The notes beneath the pieces were generated by a model. The model searched no databases and had not been told where the DNA came from. It worked only from the letters and a program-made list of their open reading frames with translations. From contig NZ_JAADJT010000002.1 in NCBI RefSeq assembly GCF_011090165.1, positions 521,220 to 585,219 of the forward strand: 64,000 nt of DNA. The letters run 5' to 3'. Shown here in pieces: positions 37,575 through 45,869 of the stretch. Both the position numbers and the translations under genes were made by a program. The stretch comes from Duganella aceris (lineage in GTDB: Bacteria; Pseudomonadota; Gammaproteobacteria; Burkholderiales; Burkholderiaceae_D). Position 1 is the first letter of the stretch, and each line of letters opens with the position of its first letter.

Positions 37575-38444
37575 TTATTTAAAGACGACGGTCTTGTCGC
37601 CGTTCTGCAAAATGCGGTGTTCGACGAACCACTTGACCGCGCGCGCCAGCACCACGCACTCGACGTCGCGGCCGATGGCCGACAGCGTCTCGGCGTCCAT
37701 CGAGTGGTCGACCCGCTCGACGTCCTGCTCGATGATCGGGCCTTCGTCCAGGTCGCCGGTGACGAAGTGGGCGGTGGCGCCGATCAGCTTGACGCCGCGA
37801 TGGTGCGCCTGCGCGTAAGGCTTGGCGCCCTTGAAGCTCGGCAGGAAGGAATGGTGGATGTTGATCGCCTTCCCTTTCAGCGCCGTGCACAGGCCGGGCG
37901 ACAGGATCTGCATGTAGCGCGCCAGCACCACCAGGTCGACCTGGTGCGTGTTCATCAACTCGATGATCCTGGCTTCCTGCGCCAGCTTGGCTTCCTGCGG
38001 CGCGCCGGCGGCCAGCGGCAGATGGTGGAACGGGATGTTGTAGCTGGCGGCCAGCTGGTAGAAATCCATGTGGTTCGACACGATGGCCGGGATCTCCACC
38101 GGCAGCAGCCCGCTCTTGTAGCGGAACAGCAGGTCGTTGAGGCAATGGCCGATCTTCGATACCATCAGCATCACGCGCGGCTTGTAATGGGCGTCGCGCA
38201 GCTCCCAGTCCAGCTTCATGTCGGCGGCCAGCAGGCCGAAGTCGGCCCGCAGCAATTCATCGTTGACGTGGCTGTCCTCGCGCGCGAAGTGCACGCGCAT
38301 GAAGAACAGCTTCGATTCGCCGTCGCCGAACTGCGCGGAGTCGATGATGTTGCAGCCGTGCTCGGCCAGGAAACCCGATACGCGATGAACGATTCCGCGC
38401 TGATCCAGGCAAGAGAGAGTCAAAATGTATTCGGGATTGCTCAT
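37575..38444 (-). CDS. purU: Formyltetrahydrofolate deformylase
   Basis: This 289-residue cytoplasmic enzyme hydrolyses 10-formyl-THF to formate and THF. The N-terminal ACT domain (ILTLSCLDQRGIVHRVSGFL) is followed by the formyltransferase fold with NIHHSFLPSF (catalytic His), KLIGATAHFV and LDEGPIIEQDVERV. ATG 38444 begins the conserved MSNPEY; an in-frame ATG at 38453 would add 3 residues. It leads a short minus-strand group with yaeQ and the copper chaperone. Confidence 0.95.
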   Translation of the reverse strand: MSNPEYILTLSCLDQRGIVHRVSGFLAEHGCNIIDSAQFGDGESKLFFMRVHFAREDSHVNDELLRADFGLLAADMKLDWELRDAHYKPRVMLMVSKIGHCLNDLLFRYKSGLLPVEIPAIVSNHMDFYQLAASYNIPFHHLPLAAGAPQEAKLAQEARIIELMNTHQVDLVVLARYMQILSPGLCTALKGKAINIHHSFLPSFKGAKPYAQAHHRGVKLIGATAHFVTGDLDEGPIIEQDVERVDHSMDAETLSAIGRDVECVVLARAVKWFVEHRILQNGDKTVVFK

Positions 38445-38479
38445 GGCCGCCATAGTGAGAGGTCAAACAAGGAGCGGTA

Positions 38480-38507
38480 TTGTCGCACGGCTGGGCGGAT
38501 GCGACAA
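38480..38507. promoter_or_regulatory. Inverted repeat in the purU / reductase gap
   Basis: TTGTCGCA (38480-38487), a 12-base spacer and TGCGACAA (38500-38507) are perfect inverted arms between divergent genes. It could be an operator for purU or a leader hairpin. Confidence 0.4.
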
Positions 38508-38510
38508 AAA

Positions 38511-38539
38511 TAGCACGATCGTGCAATTTGCGATATAGT
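38511..38539 (+). promoter_or_regulatory. Promoter and palindromic operator of the reductase gene
   Basis: The perfect palindrome GCACGATCGTGC (38513-38524) covers the -35/spacer of a TATAGT -10 box (38534-38539), about 30 bases before ATG 38569. This placement suits repression by an unidentified regulator. Confidence 0.45.
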
Positions 38540-38568
38540 GGCCCACACACTCTTTCCGGAGAAATAAG

Positions 38569-39597
38569 ATGACGAACAACGAGACAAATCTGCAATTCCG
38601 CCTGGCCGCCCGGCCGGTCGGCATGGTCAAGGACAGCGACTGGCAGCAGGTCAGCGAACCGCTGCGCCCGCTGGCCGATGGCGAGATGCTGGTCAAGGTG
38701 CTGTACCTGTCGCTCGACCCGGCCATGCGCGGCTGGATGAACGACGCCAAATCCTATATCCGCCCGGTGGCGATCGGCGAGGTGATGCGTGCCGGCGGCG
38801 TCGGCGTGGTGGTCGAGTCGAAGTCGCCGAAGTTCGCGGCCGGCGATCACGTATCGGGCGGCGTCGGCGTGCAGCGCTTCTGGATCGGCGCGGCCGACGA
38901 CAAGAGCGCCAGCTTCCACAAGATCGATCCGCGTCTGGCGCCGCTGACCACCTACCTGAACACGCTCGGCATGCCCGGCATGACCGCCTACTTCGGCCTG
39001 CTCGAATCGGGCCAGCCGAAGGCCGGCGAAACGGTGGTGGTGTCCGGCGCGGCCGGCGCGGTCGGCCAGACCGTCGGCCAGGTCGCCAAGCAGCTGGGCT
39101 GCCGCGTGGTCGGCATCGCCGGCGGCAAGGAGAAGTGCGATTTCGTGGTCAATGAGCTCGGCTTCGACGCCTGCATCGACTACAAGGGCGGTTCGGTCAA
39201 GGACGGCCTGAAGCAGCACTGCCCGCAGGGCGTGGACGTCTACTTCGACAACGTCGGCGGCGAGATCCTCGACACCGTGCTCACCCGCATCAACATGAAG
39301 GCGCGCATCGTCATCTGCGGCGCGATCTCGCAGTACAACAACACCACGGCGGTCAAGGGTCCGGCCAACTACCTGTCGCTGCTGGTCAACCGGGCGCGTA
39401 TGGAAGGCATCGTGGTGTTCGACTACGCCGACCGCTACCACCTGGGCGTGGCGGCGCTGGGCAAGTGGCTCAAGGACGGCAAGATCAAGAGCAAGGAAGA
39501 CGTCGTCCAGGGCCTGGAGAACTTCCCGTCGGCGCTCAACATGCTGTTCGAAGGGAAGAACTTCGGCAAGCTGGTGTTGCAGGTCGCCGAAGCCTGA
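38569..39597 (+). CDS. NADP-dependent MDR-family oxidoreductase (zinc-independent)
   Basis: This 342-residue soluble reductase is of the leukotriene B4 12-hydroxydehydrogenase / curcumin reductase group. The N-terminal domain lacks zinc ligands. The Rossmann segment VVVSGAAGAVGQTVGQVAK (about residues 158-176) binds NADPH, and VDVYFDNVGGEIL and CGAISQYNN are family motifs. It reduces activated double bonds (enones); the natural substrate is unknown. Divergent from purU. Confidence 0.92.
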   Translation: MTNNETNLQFRLAARPVGMVKDSDWQQVSEPLRPLADGEMLVKVLYLSLDPAMRGWMNDAKSYIRPVAIGEVMRAGGVGVVVESKSPKFAAGDHVSGGVGVQRFWIGAADDKSASFHKIDPRLAPLTTYLNTLGMPGMTAYFGLLESGQPKAGETVVVSGAAGAVGQTVGQVAKQLGCRVVGIAGGKEKCDFVVNELGFDACIDYKGGSVKDGLKQHCPQGVDVYFDNVGGEILDTVLTRINMKARIVICGAISQYNNTTAVKGPANYLSLLVNRARMEGIVVFDYADRYHLGVAALGKWLKDGKIKSKEDVVQGLENFPSALNMLFEGKNFGKLVLQVAEA

Positions 39598-39680
39598 TTA
39601 AAAAGCCGGGAACCTTCCCGCAACCTCGGCGTCTATCCCTATTCATCCGGATAACGTCGAGGTCACCATGACCAGCCCAC

Positions 39681-39806
39681 ATGCCGGCCGTGAGCCGCTC
39701 GGCCACCACGCTGGCCGAGGAATTCATGCACGAGGCGCGCGAGCAAACCGTCCGCGCCGCCGAGAAAATGGCCGAGTACCAGCCGGCCAACCAGATACGC
39801 CATTGA
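39681..39806 (+). CDS. Possible small helical protein (41 residues)
   Basis: The frame MPAVSRSATTLAEEFMHEAREQ continues as an amphipathic helix (AAEKMAEYQPANQIRH) and has codon use like a real gene. A stop lies just upstream of ATG 39681, so it cannot start earlier, and the ribosome site is weak. It sits in the 291-base gap between the reductase and the KGG stress gene. A competing frame from ATG 39668 gives a low-complexity Arg-rich product and is less likely. Confidence 0.4.
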   Translation: MPAVSRSATTLAEEFMHEAREQTVRAAEKMAEYQPANQIRH

Positions 39807-39844
39807 TGGAACTTCCGTCAACCTTGCACCTCTAATCATGCAGA

Positions 39845-39869
39845 GCAACCGGCCAGCCTGGCCGGTTGC
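39845..39869 (+). promoter_or_regulatory. Stem-loop just upstream of the KGG gene ribosome site
   Basis: GCAACCGGCC-5-GGCCGGTTGC forms a 10-bp GC-rich hairpin ending 8 bases before AGGAGG (39878-39883). There is no T run, so it is not a terminator for the reductase gene. A 5'-UTR stability or translation element is inferred. Confidence 0.45.
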
Positions 39870-39888
39870 ATCTCATCAGGAGGCATCC

Positions 39889-40248
39889 ATGGCTAGCAAC
39901 TCAGGTAACGATAACAATCAAGGCAAACCCAAAAGCACCGCCAAGCGCGGTTTCGCGGCGATGGACGAGGCGACCCAGCGCAGCATCGCCAGCAAGGGCG
40001 GGCAAGCCGCGCACCAGAAAGGCACGGCACACGAATTCGATTCGGAGGAGGCGCGCCGCGCCGGCCAAAAAGGCGGCGAGGCCGTCAGCCGCGACCGCGA
40101 ACACATGGCGCAGATCGGCCGCAAGGGCGGCGAGAGCCGGCAGTCCGCCGCGCGCGCCAATGCCGAGAAAACCAACGCGGCCGGGCTGGCGCGCAACGCC
40201 GGCTCAGAACAAGCTGCCAAGGGCGGCAACCGCCAGAGCGGCAAGTAA
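39889..40248 (+). CDS. KGG-repeat general stress protein
   Basis: This 119-residue very hydrophilic protein contains repeats around KGG: RSIASKGGQAAHQKG, RAGQKGGEAVSR and QIGRKGGESR. This is the stress-induced protein family typified by Bacillus GsiB and E. coli YciG/YmdF, thought to protect during desiccation or stationary phase. A strong AGGAGG precedes ATG 39889, with a hairpin upstream. It should be abundant, disordered and cytoplasmic. Confidence 0.88.
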   Translation: MASNSGNDNNQGKPKSTAKRGFAAMDEATQRSIASKGGQAAHQKGTAHEFDSEEARRAGQKGGEAVSRDREHMAQIGRKGGESRQSAARANAEKTNAAGLARNAGSEQAAKGGNRQSGK

Positions 40249-40265
40249 GCCTGCATCGCTAGTCG

Positions 40266-41198
40266 CTAGTGCGCCGCGACATACCACGGCGATGACTGCG
40301 GATCCGGCATCGCGAAGGTCTTGCGCATGCGCTCGACCTCCTCCACCGGACTGCGGCCGAACAGCCGCTTGAACTCGCGGCTGAACTGCGACGCGCTTTC
40401 GTAGCCGACCTGGGCGCAGGCCGCCGCGACCGAGATCTCGTTGCGGATCATCAGCAGCCGCGCCTGATGCAGGCGGGTCGATTTCAAATACTGCATCGGC
40501 GAGGTGCTGGTGACCGCCTTGAAGTGATGATGAAACGTCGCCACACTCATATTGGCTTCGCCGGCCAGTTGATCGACGTCGAGCGCGTCGCTGAACGACG
40601 CGTGGATCTTGCGCAGCGCTCGCGCGATCGTCGCGAAGCGTCCCTGCTGCATCAAGGCCGCACGCATCGCGGCGCCCTGCTTGCTGGTCAGCACGCGGAA
40701 GTAGATTTCGCGCACCAGCGCCGGGCCGAGCATGGCGGTTTCCAGCGGATCCTGCATCGCGTCGAGCAGGCGCAGCACCGAAGCGCCGAGGCGTTCGTCC
40801 ATCGCCGTCGACATCATGCCTTGCGGTTCGGCCTGCACGGCCAAGCCCTGCTCCTCCAGTTCCAGCAGCAGGTCGGCGGTGAGCTGGAAATCCAGCCGCA
40901 AATAGATCGCCAGCAGCGGCTCCTCGGCGCTGGCCTCGGTCTCCATGGAAAACGGCACGGGCACCGCGACCGCCAGATAGTGCTGCGCGTCGTACACGTA
41001 GACCTGCTCGCCGAGAAAGCCGCGCTTGCGGCCCTGGCAGACGATGACGATGCCCGGCTCGTACAGCACCGGCGTGCGGCTCAGCGGGCGGTCGGAGCGC
41101 AGCAAGCGCACGTCCGGCAGCGCGGCCAGGTTGTAGCCTTCCACCGGGGCCAGCCGCCGCATCAAGGCCACCATGCGCCGTTGTAGTTGTTTCGCCAA
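40266..41198 (-). CDS. AraC family transcriptional regulator
   Basis: This 310-residue regulator has an N-terminal AraC_N-like effector domain (GYNLAALPDVRLLRSD, RTPVLYEPGIVIVCQGRKRG, YLAVAVPVPFSME) and two C-terminal helix-turn-helices (DVDQLAGEANMSVATFHHHFKAV and AACAQVGYESASQFSREFKRLFG). The frame is open to 41294, but TTG 41198 with a strong GGGAGGAAG 5 bases upstream gives the family length and frees the promoter region. It is divergent from the SDR gene, which it probably activates, as is usual for this regulator/SDR pairing. Confidence 0.87.
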   Translation of the reverse strand: MAKQLQRRMVALMRRLAPVEGYNLAALPDVRLLRSDRPLSRTPVLYEPGIVIVCQGRKRGFLGEQVYVYDAQHYLAVAVPVPFSMETEASAEEPLLAIYLRLDFQLTADLLLELEEQGLAVQAEPQGMMSTAMDERLGASVLRLLDAMQDPLETAMLGPALVREIYFRVLTSKQGAAMRAALMQQGRFATIARALRKIHASFSDALDVDQLAGEANMSVATFHHHFKAVTSTSPMQYLKSTRLHQARLLMIRNEISVAAACAQVGYESASQFSREFKRLFGRSPVEEVERMRKTFAMPDPQSSPWYVAAH

Positions 41199-41353
41199 AA
41201 CTTCCTCCCATTCGATCTGGCCGATTGTAAGCCTGAAAAGACGCCTCCAGCCGCCACTCAGAGAATCAGGCAAATGATGCAGAGCTTCGGACATAGGCGC
41301 GCGGCACGCGTCTGACTACCATGGCGGTCATCACTGATCGAAAGGAAAACAGC

Positions 41354-42199
41354 ATGCACAAGACATACTTCATCACCGGCGTCAGCAGCGGCTTTGGCCG
41401 CGCCTTGGCCGAAGCCGCGCTGGCGGCCGGCCACAAGGTGATCGGCACCGTCCGCAACGAGCCGGCGCGCGTGGCCTTCGAGGCCGGCCATTCCGGCCGC
41501 GCCTTCGGCTATGTACTCGACGTTACCCAATTCGACGCCATCGACGGCGTGGTGGCGCGGGCGCTGGCCGACGCAGGGCCGGTGGATGTGCTGGTCAACA
41601 ACGCCGGCTACGGCCACGAGGGCATCCTGGAGGAATCGCCGCTGGACGAGATGCGGCGGCAGTTCGACGTCAACGTGTTCGGCGCGGTGGCGATGATGAA
41701 GGCTTTGTTGCCGCATTTTCGCACGCGTCGCAGCGGGCATATCGTCAATATCACGTCGATGGGCGGTTTCCTCACCATGCCGGGCATCGCCTACTATGCG
41801 GGCAGCAAGTTTGCGCTGGAGGGGATTTCAGAAGCGGTCGGCAAGGAGGTGAGGCAATTCGGCGTGCATGTCACGGCTGTCGCGCCCGGCTCGTTCCGCA
41901 CCGACTGGGCGGGCCGCTCGATGGTGCGTTCGGAGCGCAGCATCGCCGACTACGACAGCTTGTTCGATCCGATCCGCGACACGCGCGCGCAGCGCAGCGG
42001 CAAGCAGCCGGGCGATCCGGCCAAGGCGGCGCAGGCGATACTGGCGCTGGTCGACAGCCCCGAACCGCCGGCCCACCTGCTGCTCGGCAGCGATGCGCTG
42101 GCCCTGGTGCGCGACAAGCTAACGCAGCTGTCGAGCGAGTTTGATGCCTGGGAGGCGCTGACCCGCTCGACCGACGCAGACCCAGACGCCGACGCGTAA
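41354..42199 (+). CDS. Short-chain dehydrogenase/reductase
   Basis: This 281-residue NAD(P)-dependent oxidoreductase has the cofactor loop TGVSSGFG (about residues 8-15), NNAGYG, the catalytic Ser in ITSM, and Tyr-x3-Lys in YYAGSKFALEG. The C-terminal part resembles the group that includes many uncharacterised SDRs next to AraC regulators. AAAGGAAAAC precedes ATG 41354. Substrate unknown. An in-frame ATG at 41321 lies inside the divergent promoter region and is rejected. Confidence 0.93.
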   Translation: MHKTYFITGVSSGFGRALAEAALAAGHKVIGTVRNEPARVAFEAGHSGRAFGYVLDVTQFDAIDGVVARALADAGPVDVLVNNAGYGHEGILEESPLDEMRRQFDVNVFGAVAMMKALLPHFRTRRSGHIVNITSMGGFLTMPGIAYYAGSKFALEGISEAVGKEVRQFGVHVTAVAPGSFRTDWAGRSMVRSERSIADYDSLFDPIRDTRAQRSGKQPGDPAKAAQAILALVDSPEPPAHLLLGSDALALVRDKLTQLSSEFDAWEALTRSTDADPDADA

Positions 42200-42297
42200 G
42201 CCGATGGCCGACACATGCGCCGATGGGGAAGCCGATGGCCGCTTGTGCCGGCGCCGATGGGAAGCCGATGGCCGCTCGGGCCGACGCCGATGGCCGC
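42200..42297. repeat. Short imperfect tandem repeat between convergent genes
   Basis: AAGCCGATGGCCG-like units recur about four to six times with variation in the 98 bases between the SDR and modE stops. It looks like local slippage or gene-end duplication. It could also form weak hairpins. Confidence 0.6.
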
Positions 42298-43095
42298 TTA
42301 AGCCGGCGTGCCGATGATGACGCTGGACGCCTTGAAGATGGCGGTGGCGTCGCCGCCTTCCGCCAGCGCCAGGTTGTCGCCGCTTTCGCGGGTGACGATG
42401 GCGGCGATGGTGCCGCCGCCCGGCAACTCGATGCTGACTTCGGTATTCACCGCACCAACCTGCACCCGCGTGATCTTGCCGGCCAAGCTGTTGCGCGCGG
42501 AGAATTTCGCCCCGCCCAACTCGGTCACCACAATCACCGACGACGCCTTGATCAGCGCAAACGCCTCGACGCCAACCGCCAGTCCCAGGCTGTCGCTGCT
42601 GTCGCGGGTGATGGTGGCCACGATCCGCTCGCCGCCCACGATCTCCAACACCACCTCGTCATTGACCGCGCCCTGCTTCAACGCCACCACCTTGCCACTG
42701 AATTGATTGCGTGCACTGGTCTTCATCTTCATCCTCTGTATCAACAGGAAATCGTCGGCCAGCGCATGCGACTGGCCGCTCAGGTGCGCCACGAACTGCC
42801 GGTGCGCCGCATCGATCTTGCGGAAGTTCTCCACCAGCTGCGCGCCGCGCGCGGTCAGCCGCGTCCCGCCGCCGCCCTTGCCGCCGGCCGCGCGCTCGAC
42901 CAGCGGCTCGCCGGCGAGATTGTTCATCGCCTCGATCGCGTCCCATGCCCCCTTGTAGCTGATGCCGACCGCCTTGGCGGCCGCAGTGATCGAACCCTGC
43001 TGCGCCACCGCCGCCAGCAACTCGACGCGATCCTGCCCGCCCAGCTTCTGGCCGTCGATCGTCATCCACACATTGCCCTGCAATTCCATTGTCAT
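42298..43095 (-). CDS. modE: ModE, molybdate-responsive transcriptional regulator
   Basis: This 265-residue regulator has an N-terminal winged helix (VELLAAVAQQGSITAAAKAVGISYKGAWDAIEAMNN) and two C-terminal mop/TOBE repeats (about 125-190 and 197-262; ARNQFSGKVVALKQG and ARNSLAGKITRVQVG) that bind molybdate. It represses mod transport genes when molybdate is sufficient. ATG 43095 overlaps the modC stop (ATGA), so regulator and transporter are one transcript. A ModE box lies before modA. Confidence 0.95.
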   Translation of the reverse strand: MTMELQGNVWMTIDGQKLGGQDRVELLAAVAQQGSITAAAKAVGISYKGAWDAIEAMNNLAGEPLVERAAGGKGGGGTRLTARGAQLVENFRKIDAAHRQFVAHLSGQSHALADDFLLIQRMKMKTSARNQFSGKVVALKQGAVNDEVVLEIVGGERIVATITRDSSDSLGLAVGVEAFALIKASSVIVVTELGGAKFSARNSLAGKITRVQVGAVNTEVSIELPGGGTIAAIVTRESGDNLALAEGGDATAIFKASSVIIGTPA

Positions 43096-43775
43096 GCCGC
43101 CTCCATGACCGCGATGCTACCATTTTCCATCCGCATCACGTGATCGCCGAAGGCCTGCACGTCCTCCGGATCATGGGTGATCAGGATCATCGGAATCGCC
43201 AGCCGCCGTTGCAGGGCGTCCAGCTCGGCGCGCATGCGTCCGCGCAACGCCGGATCGAGCGCGGCGAACGGCTCGTCCAGCAGCAGCGCGGTCGGATGCG
43301 GCGCCAGCGCGCGCGCCAGCGCCACCCGCTGCCGTTGGCCGCCGGACAATTGATGTGGAAACTGCTGCGCCACATGCTCCAGCTCGAACGCGGCCAGCCA
43401 GTAGCGCACCGCATCGCCGTCCACCCGCGACAGCGGATTGCGCCAGCCGCGCTGCAAGCCGAAGGCGATGTTCTGCCGAACGTTCAGATGGGGAAACAGC
43501 GCGTAGTCCTGGAACAGATACGCGACCTGGCGCCGCTGCGCCGCCACGTCGATCCCGGCCTCGCTGTCGAACAGACAGCGGCCGGCGACCACGATGCGGC
43601 CCCGGTCCGGCGTCATCAGCCCGGCCACCGCCTTCAGCAGCTGGCTCTTGCCGGCGCCCGACTCGCCGTAGATCACCACCCGCCCGCTGTCCGAGGCGAA
43701 GCGCGCCTGCAGGCGGAATTCGCGTCCGTCGGAACGCAGGGTCTTGCCGATGTCGACTTCGATTTGCATGCTCAT
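43092..43775 (-). CDS. modC: Molybdate ABC transporter ATP-binding protein, short form
   Basis: This 227-residue ABC ATPase has Walker A GESGAGKSQLLKA, signature LSGGQRQRVALARAL and Walker B ALLLDEPFAALDPALRG. The molybdate-binding TOBE domain that follows the ATPase in most ModC proteins (total about 350) is missing; the two TOBE repeats of the co-encoded ModE may be the only molybdate-sensing ones. ATG 43775 overlaps the modB stop. Confidence 0.93.
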   Translation of the reverse strand: MSMQIEVDIGKTLRSDGREFRLQARFASDSGRVVIYGESGAGKSQLLKAVAGLMTPDRGRIVVAGRCLFDSEAGIDVAAQRRQVAYLFQDYALFPHLNVRQNIAFGLQRGWRNPLSRVDGDAVRYWLAAFELEHVAQQFPHQLSGGQRQRVALARALAPHPTALLLDEPFAALDPALRGRMRAELDALQRRLAIPMILITHDPEDVQAFGDHVMRMENGSIAVMEAA

Positions 43776-44458
43776 GCCTGCGGATTGCGGTTGGGCGTCA
43801 GTTTGTTGGCGGCGACCAGCACCACCACGCAAACCACGGAGGTGATGATGACCAACAGGTTGGCGGTGTCGTCCTGCCCCGCCTGCACGGCTTCGTACAC
43901 GGCGATCGACAAGGTTTGCGTCTTGCCGGGAATGCTGCCGGCCACCATCAGCGTGGCGCCGAACTCGCCCATCGAGCGGGCGAAGGCCAGCAAGGTGCCG
44001 CCCAGCACGCCGCGCCAGGCCAGCGGCAGCGTCACGCGCAGGAACACGCCGAACGGCGCGATGCCCAGCACCCGCGCCGCCTGTTCATACTGCGTATCGA
44101 CCGCCTCGAACGCGGCCCGCGCGCCCTTCAGCACCAACGGAAACGCCACCACCGCCGCCGCGATCACCGCCGCCTGCCAGGTGAAAATCAGATTGATGCC
44201 GAAGTGCTGCTGCAACCAGGCGCCGATCGGACCGTTACGGCCGATCAGCACCAGCAGGTAGTAGCCCAGCACGGTCGGCGGCATCACCATCGGCAGCGTC
44301 AGCACCGCGTCCAGCAGCTCGCGGCCGGGAAAGCGCTTGCGCGCCAGCAGGTAGCCGATCGCCACGCCCAGCACGATATCGATCAAGGTCGCCCAGCAGG
44401 CCACCTTGAGCGACAGCCGCAACGCGATCCAGGCCGGTTCGGCGAGAAATCCCCCCAC
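43772..44458 (-). CDS. modB: Molybdate ABC transporter permease
   Basis: This 228-residue inner-membrane permease has about five or six helices and the ABC-coupling EAA motif (EAVDTQYEQAARVLGIAPFGVFLRVTLPLA). The start is GTG 44458, 3 bases after the modA stop, and the stop overlaps modC. Confidence 0.94.
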   Translation of the reverse strand: MGGFLAEPAWIALRLSLKVACWATLIDIVLGVAIGYLLARKRFPGRELLDAVLTLPMVMPPTVLGYYLLVLIGRNGPIGAWLQQHFGINLIFTWQAAVIAAAVVAFPLVLKGARAAFEAVDTQYEQAARVLGIAPFGVFLRVTLPLAWRGVLGGTLLAFARSMGEFGATLMVAGSIPGKTQTLSIAVYEAVQAGQDDTANLLVIITSVVCVVVLVAANKLTPNRNPQA

Positions 44459-44461
44459 CGC

Positions 44462-45211
44462 TTACGGGCGGCCGAAACCGTACTTGGCCAGGATCGCCTG
44501 ACCCGCCGGCGCCTGCACGAAATCGGCGAACTGGCGGCCGGCGGCGGCTTGCGGGCCGGCGGCGATCACCGCGATCGGATACGTGACCGGGGTTTCGGTC
44601 GGGATGGTGGCGATCACCTTGACCTTGTCCTTGATGATGGCGGCGTCGGTGGCGTAGACGAAGCCGGCGTCGACTTCGCCGCGCGCGACGTAGTCCAGGC
44701 ATTGCCGCACCGAGGTGCCGAGGATGGCCTTGGGCTCGACCGCCGCCCACAGCTTGGCCTGCTCCAGCGCGGCCTTGGTGTAGCGGCCCACCGGCACGCT
44801 GGCCGGGTTGCCCAGCGTGACGTGGGTGACGGCCGGCAGCGCCAGGTCGTTGACGCCCTTGATCGCGACCTTGCCGGCGATCGGCGCGATCAGCACCAGG
44901 CTGTTCGAGGCGAAATTCTTGCGCGTGCCGGCGGCCAGCAGCTTGAGGCCGTCGGCCTTGTCCATCGCGTCCTGGTCGGCGGAGGCGAACACGTCGACCG
45001 GTGCGCCCTTGCTGATCTGCTGCACCAGCGGGTCGGAGGCGGCGAAGTTGAACAGCACCTTGTCGCCCGTGTGCTGCTGCTCGTAGGCGGCGCCGATTTC
45101 CTTGAAGGCGTTGGTCAGGCTGGCCGCCGCCGACACCGTGATATCCGTCGCCGACGCCGTCGCACCCAGCGCCACCAGTACCACCGCCACACCCGCTTTC
45201 AACACTCGCAT
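44462..45211 (-). CDS. modA: Molybdate ABC transporter periplasmic binding protein
   Basis: This 249-residue periplasmic protein has a signal peptide (MRVLKAGVAVVLVALGATASA-T) and the ModA pattern TVSAAASLTNAFKEIG, FNFAASDPLVQQISKGAPVDVFASAD, and GEVDAGFVYATDA. It binds molybdate or tungstate. ATG 45211 is preferred; an in-frame ATG at 45223 adds 4 residues before the signal. It is first in modA-modB-modC-modE and preceded by a ModE box. Confidence 0.95.
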   Translation of the reverse strand: MRVLKAGVAVVLVALGATASATDITVSAAASLTNAFKEIGAAYEQQHTGDKVLFNFAASDPLVQQISKGAPVDVFASADQDAMDKADGLKLLAAGTRKNFASNSLVLIAPIAGKVAIKGVNDLALPAVTHVTLGNPASVPVGRYTKAALEQAKLWAAVEPKAILGTSVRQCLDYVARGEVDAGFVYATDAAIIKDKVKVIATIPTETPVTYPIAVIAAGPQAAAGRQFADFVQAPAGQAILAKYGFGRP

Positions 45212-45235
45212 CGCATCTCCCAAGGATAATTAAAC

Positions 45236-45259
45236 CGCAATATACTCAATTATATAGCG
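45236..45259. promoter_or_regulatory. ModE box upstream of modA
   Basis: CGCAATATA-6-TATATAGCG is a near-perfect inverted repeat (8 of 9 positions) of the kind bound by ModE (CG-x-TATA half-sites). It lies 25 bases upstream of the modA start, and ModE is encoded in the same operon. It could also affect the divergent YgjP-like gene. Confidence 0.75.
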
Positions 45260-45316
45260 ATTCGGCGTGGCCGGTGCTGTGGTACAGTCTCGGCTCGCCA
45301 CCTTCCCAGCTCCGTC

Positions 45317-45826
45317 ATGTCCTCCCTGAAGTACCTCAGCGCCTATTCCGAACAAACGCAGCAGCAAGTGTCGCAGCTGATCGCCCAGAACAAGCTCGGC
45401 GAGGTGCTGCTCAAGCGCTACAGCAAGCCGCACGACCTGCGCACCGACCGCGCGCTGTACCAGTACGTGCAGGAATTGAAGACCGAGTATCTGCGCAACG
45501 CCGAGCCGATCAACAAGGTCGAGTACGACAGCAAGATCCACGTGATCAACCACGCGCTGGGCTTGCACACCTCGATCTCGCGCGTCCAGGGCGGCAAGCT
45601 CAAGGCCAAGCACGAGATCCGCGTCGCCACCATGTTCAAGGAAGTGCCGCTGGAGTTCCTGCGCATGATCGCCGTGCATGAGCTGGCACACGTGAAGGAA
45701 AAGCAGCACGACAAGGCCTTCTACAAACTGTGCACCTATATGGAGCCGAACTATCATCAGTACGAGTTCGACCTGCGGCTGTACCTCACCCAGCTCGACA
45801 CCGAGGGGCGCAAACTCTGGACGTAA
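45317..45826 (+). CDS. YgjP-like metallopeptidase domain protein (DUF45)
   Basis: This 169-residue protein has the zinc motif HELAHVKEKQHDKAFYKLC, where two His of HELAH and a third His are ligands and Glu is catalytic. This matches the YgjP/WLM-type zinc peptidases (COG1451). It carries no signal peptide, so it is cytoplasmic. Substrate unknown. It ends at a strong terminator shared with the convergent PEP-CTERM gene. Confidence 0.8.
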   Translation: MSSLKYLSAYSEQTQQQVSQLIAQNKLGEVLLKRYSKPHDLRTDRALYQYVQELKTEYLRNAEPINKVEYDSKIHVINHALGLHTSISRVQGGKLKAKHEIRVATMFKEVPLEFLRMIAVHELAHVKEKQHDKAFYKLCTYMEPNYHQYEFDLRLYLTQLDTEGRKLWT

Positions 45827-45852
45827 AAAAACCGCTGCGGACAGCGGTTTTT
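45827..45852. terminator. Bidirectional terminator
   Basis: AAAAACCGCTG-4-CAGCGGTTTTT sits between convergent genes ending at 45826 and 45870, with A and T runs on both sides of the stem. Confidence 0.9.
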
Positions 45853-45869
45853 CACGGGTGCCGGATCGC

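Noticed and set aside
39668..39840. Alternative small gene from ATG 39668
   Set aside because: The product is Arg/Gly/Pro-rich low complexity; the overlapping frame from 39681 encodes a more protein-like helix.
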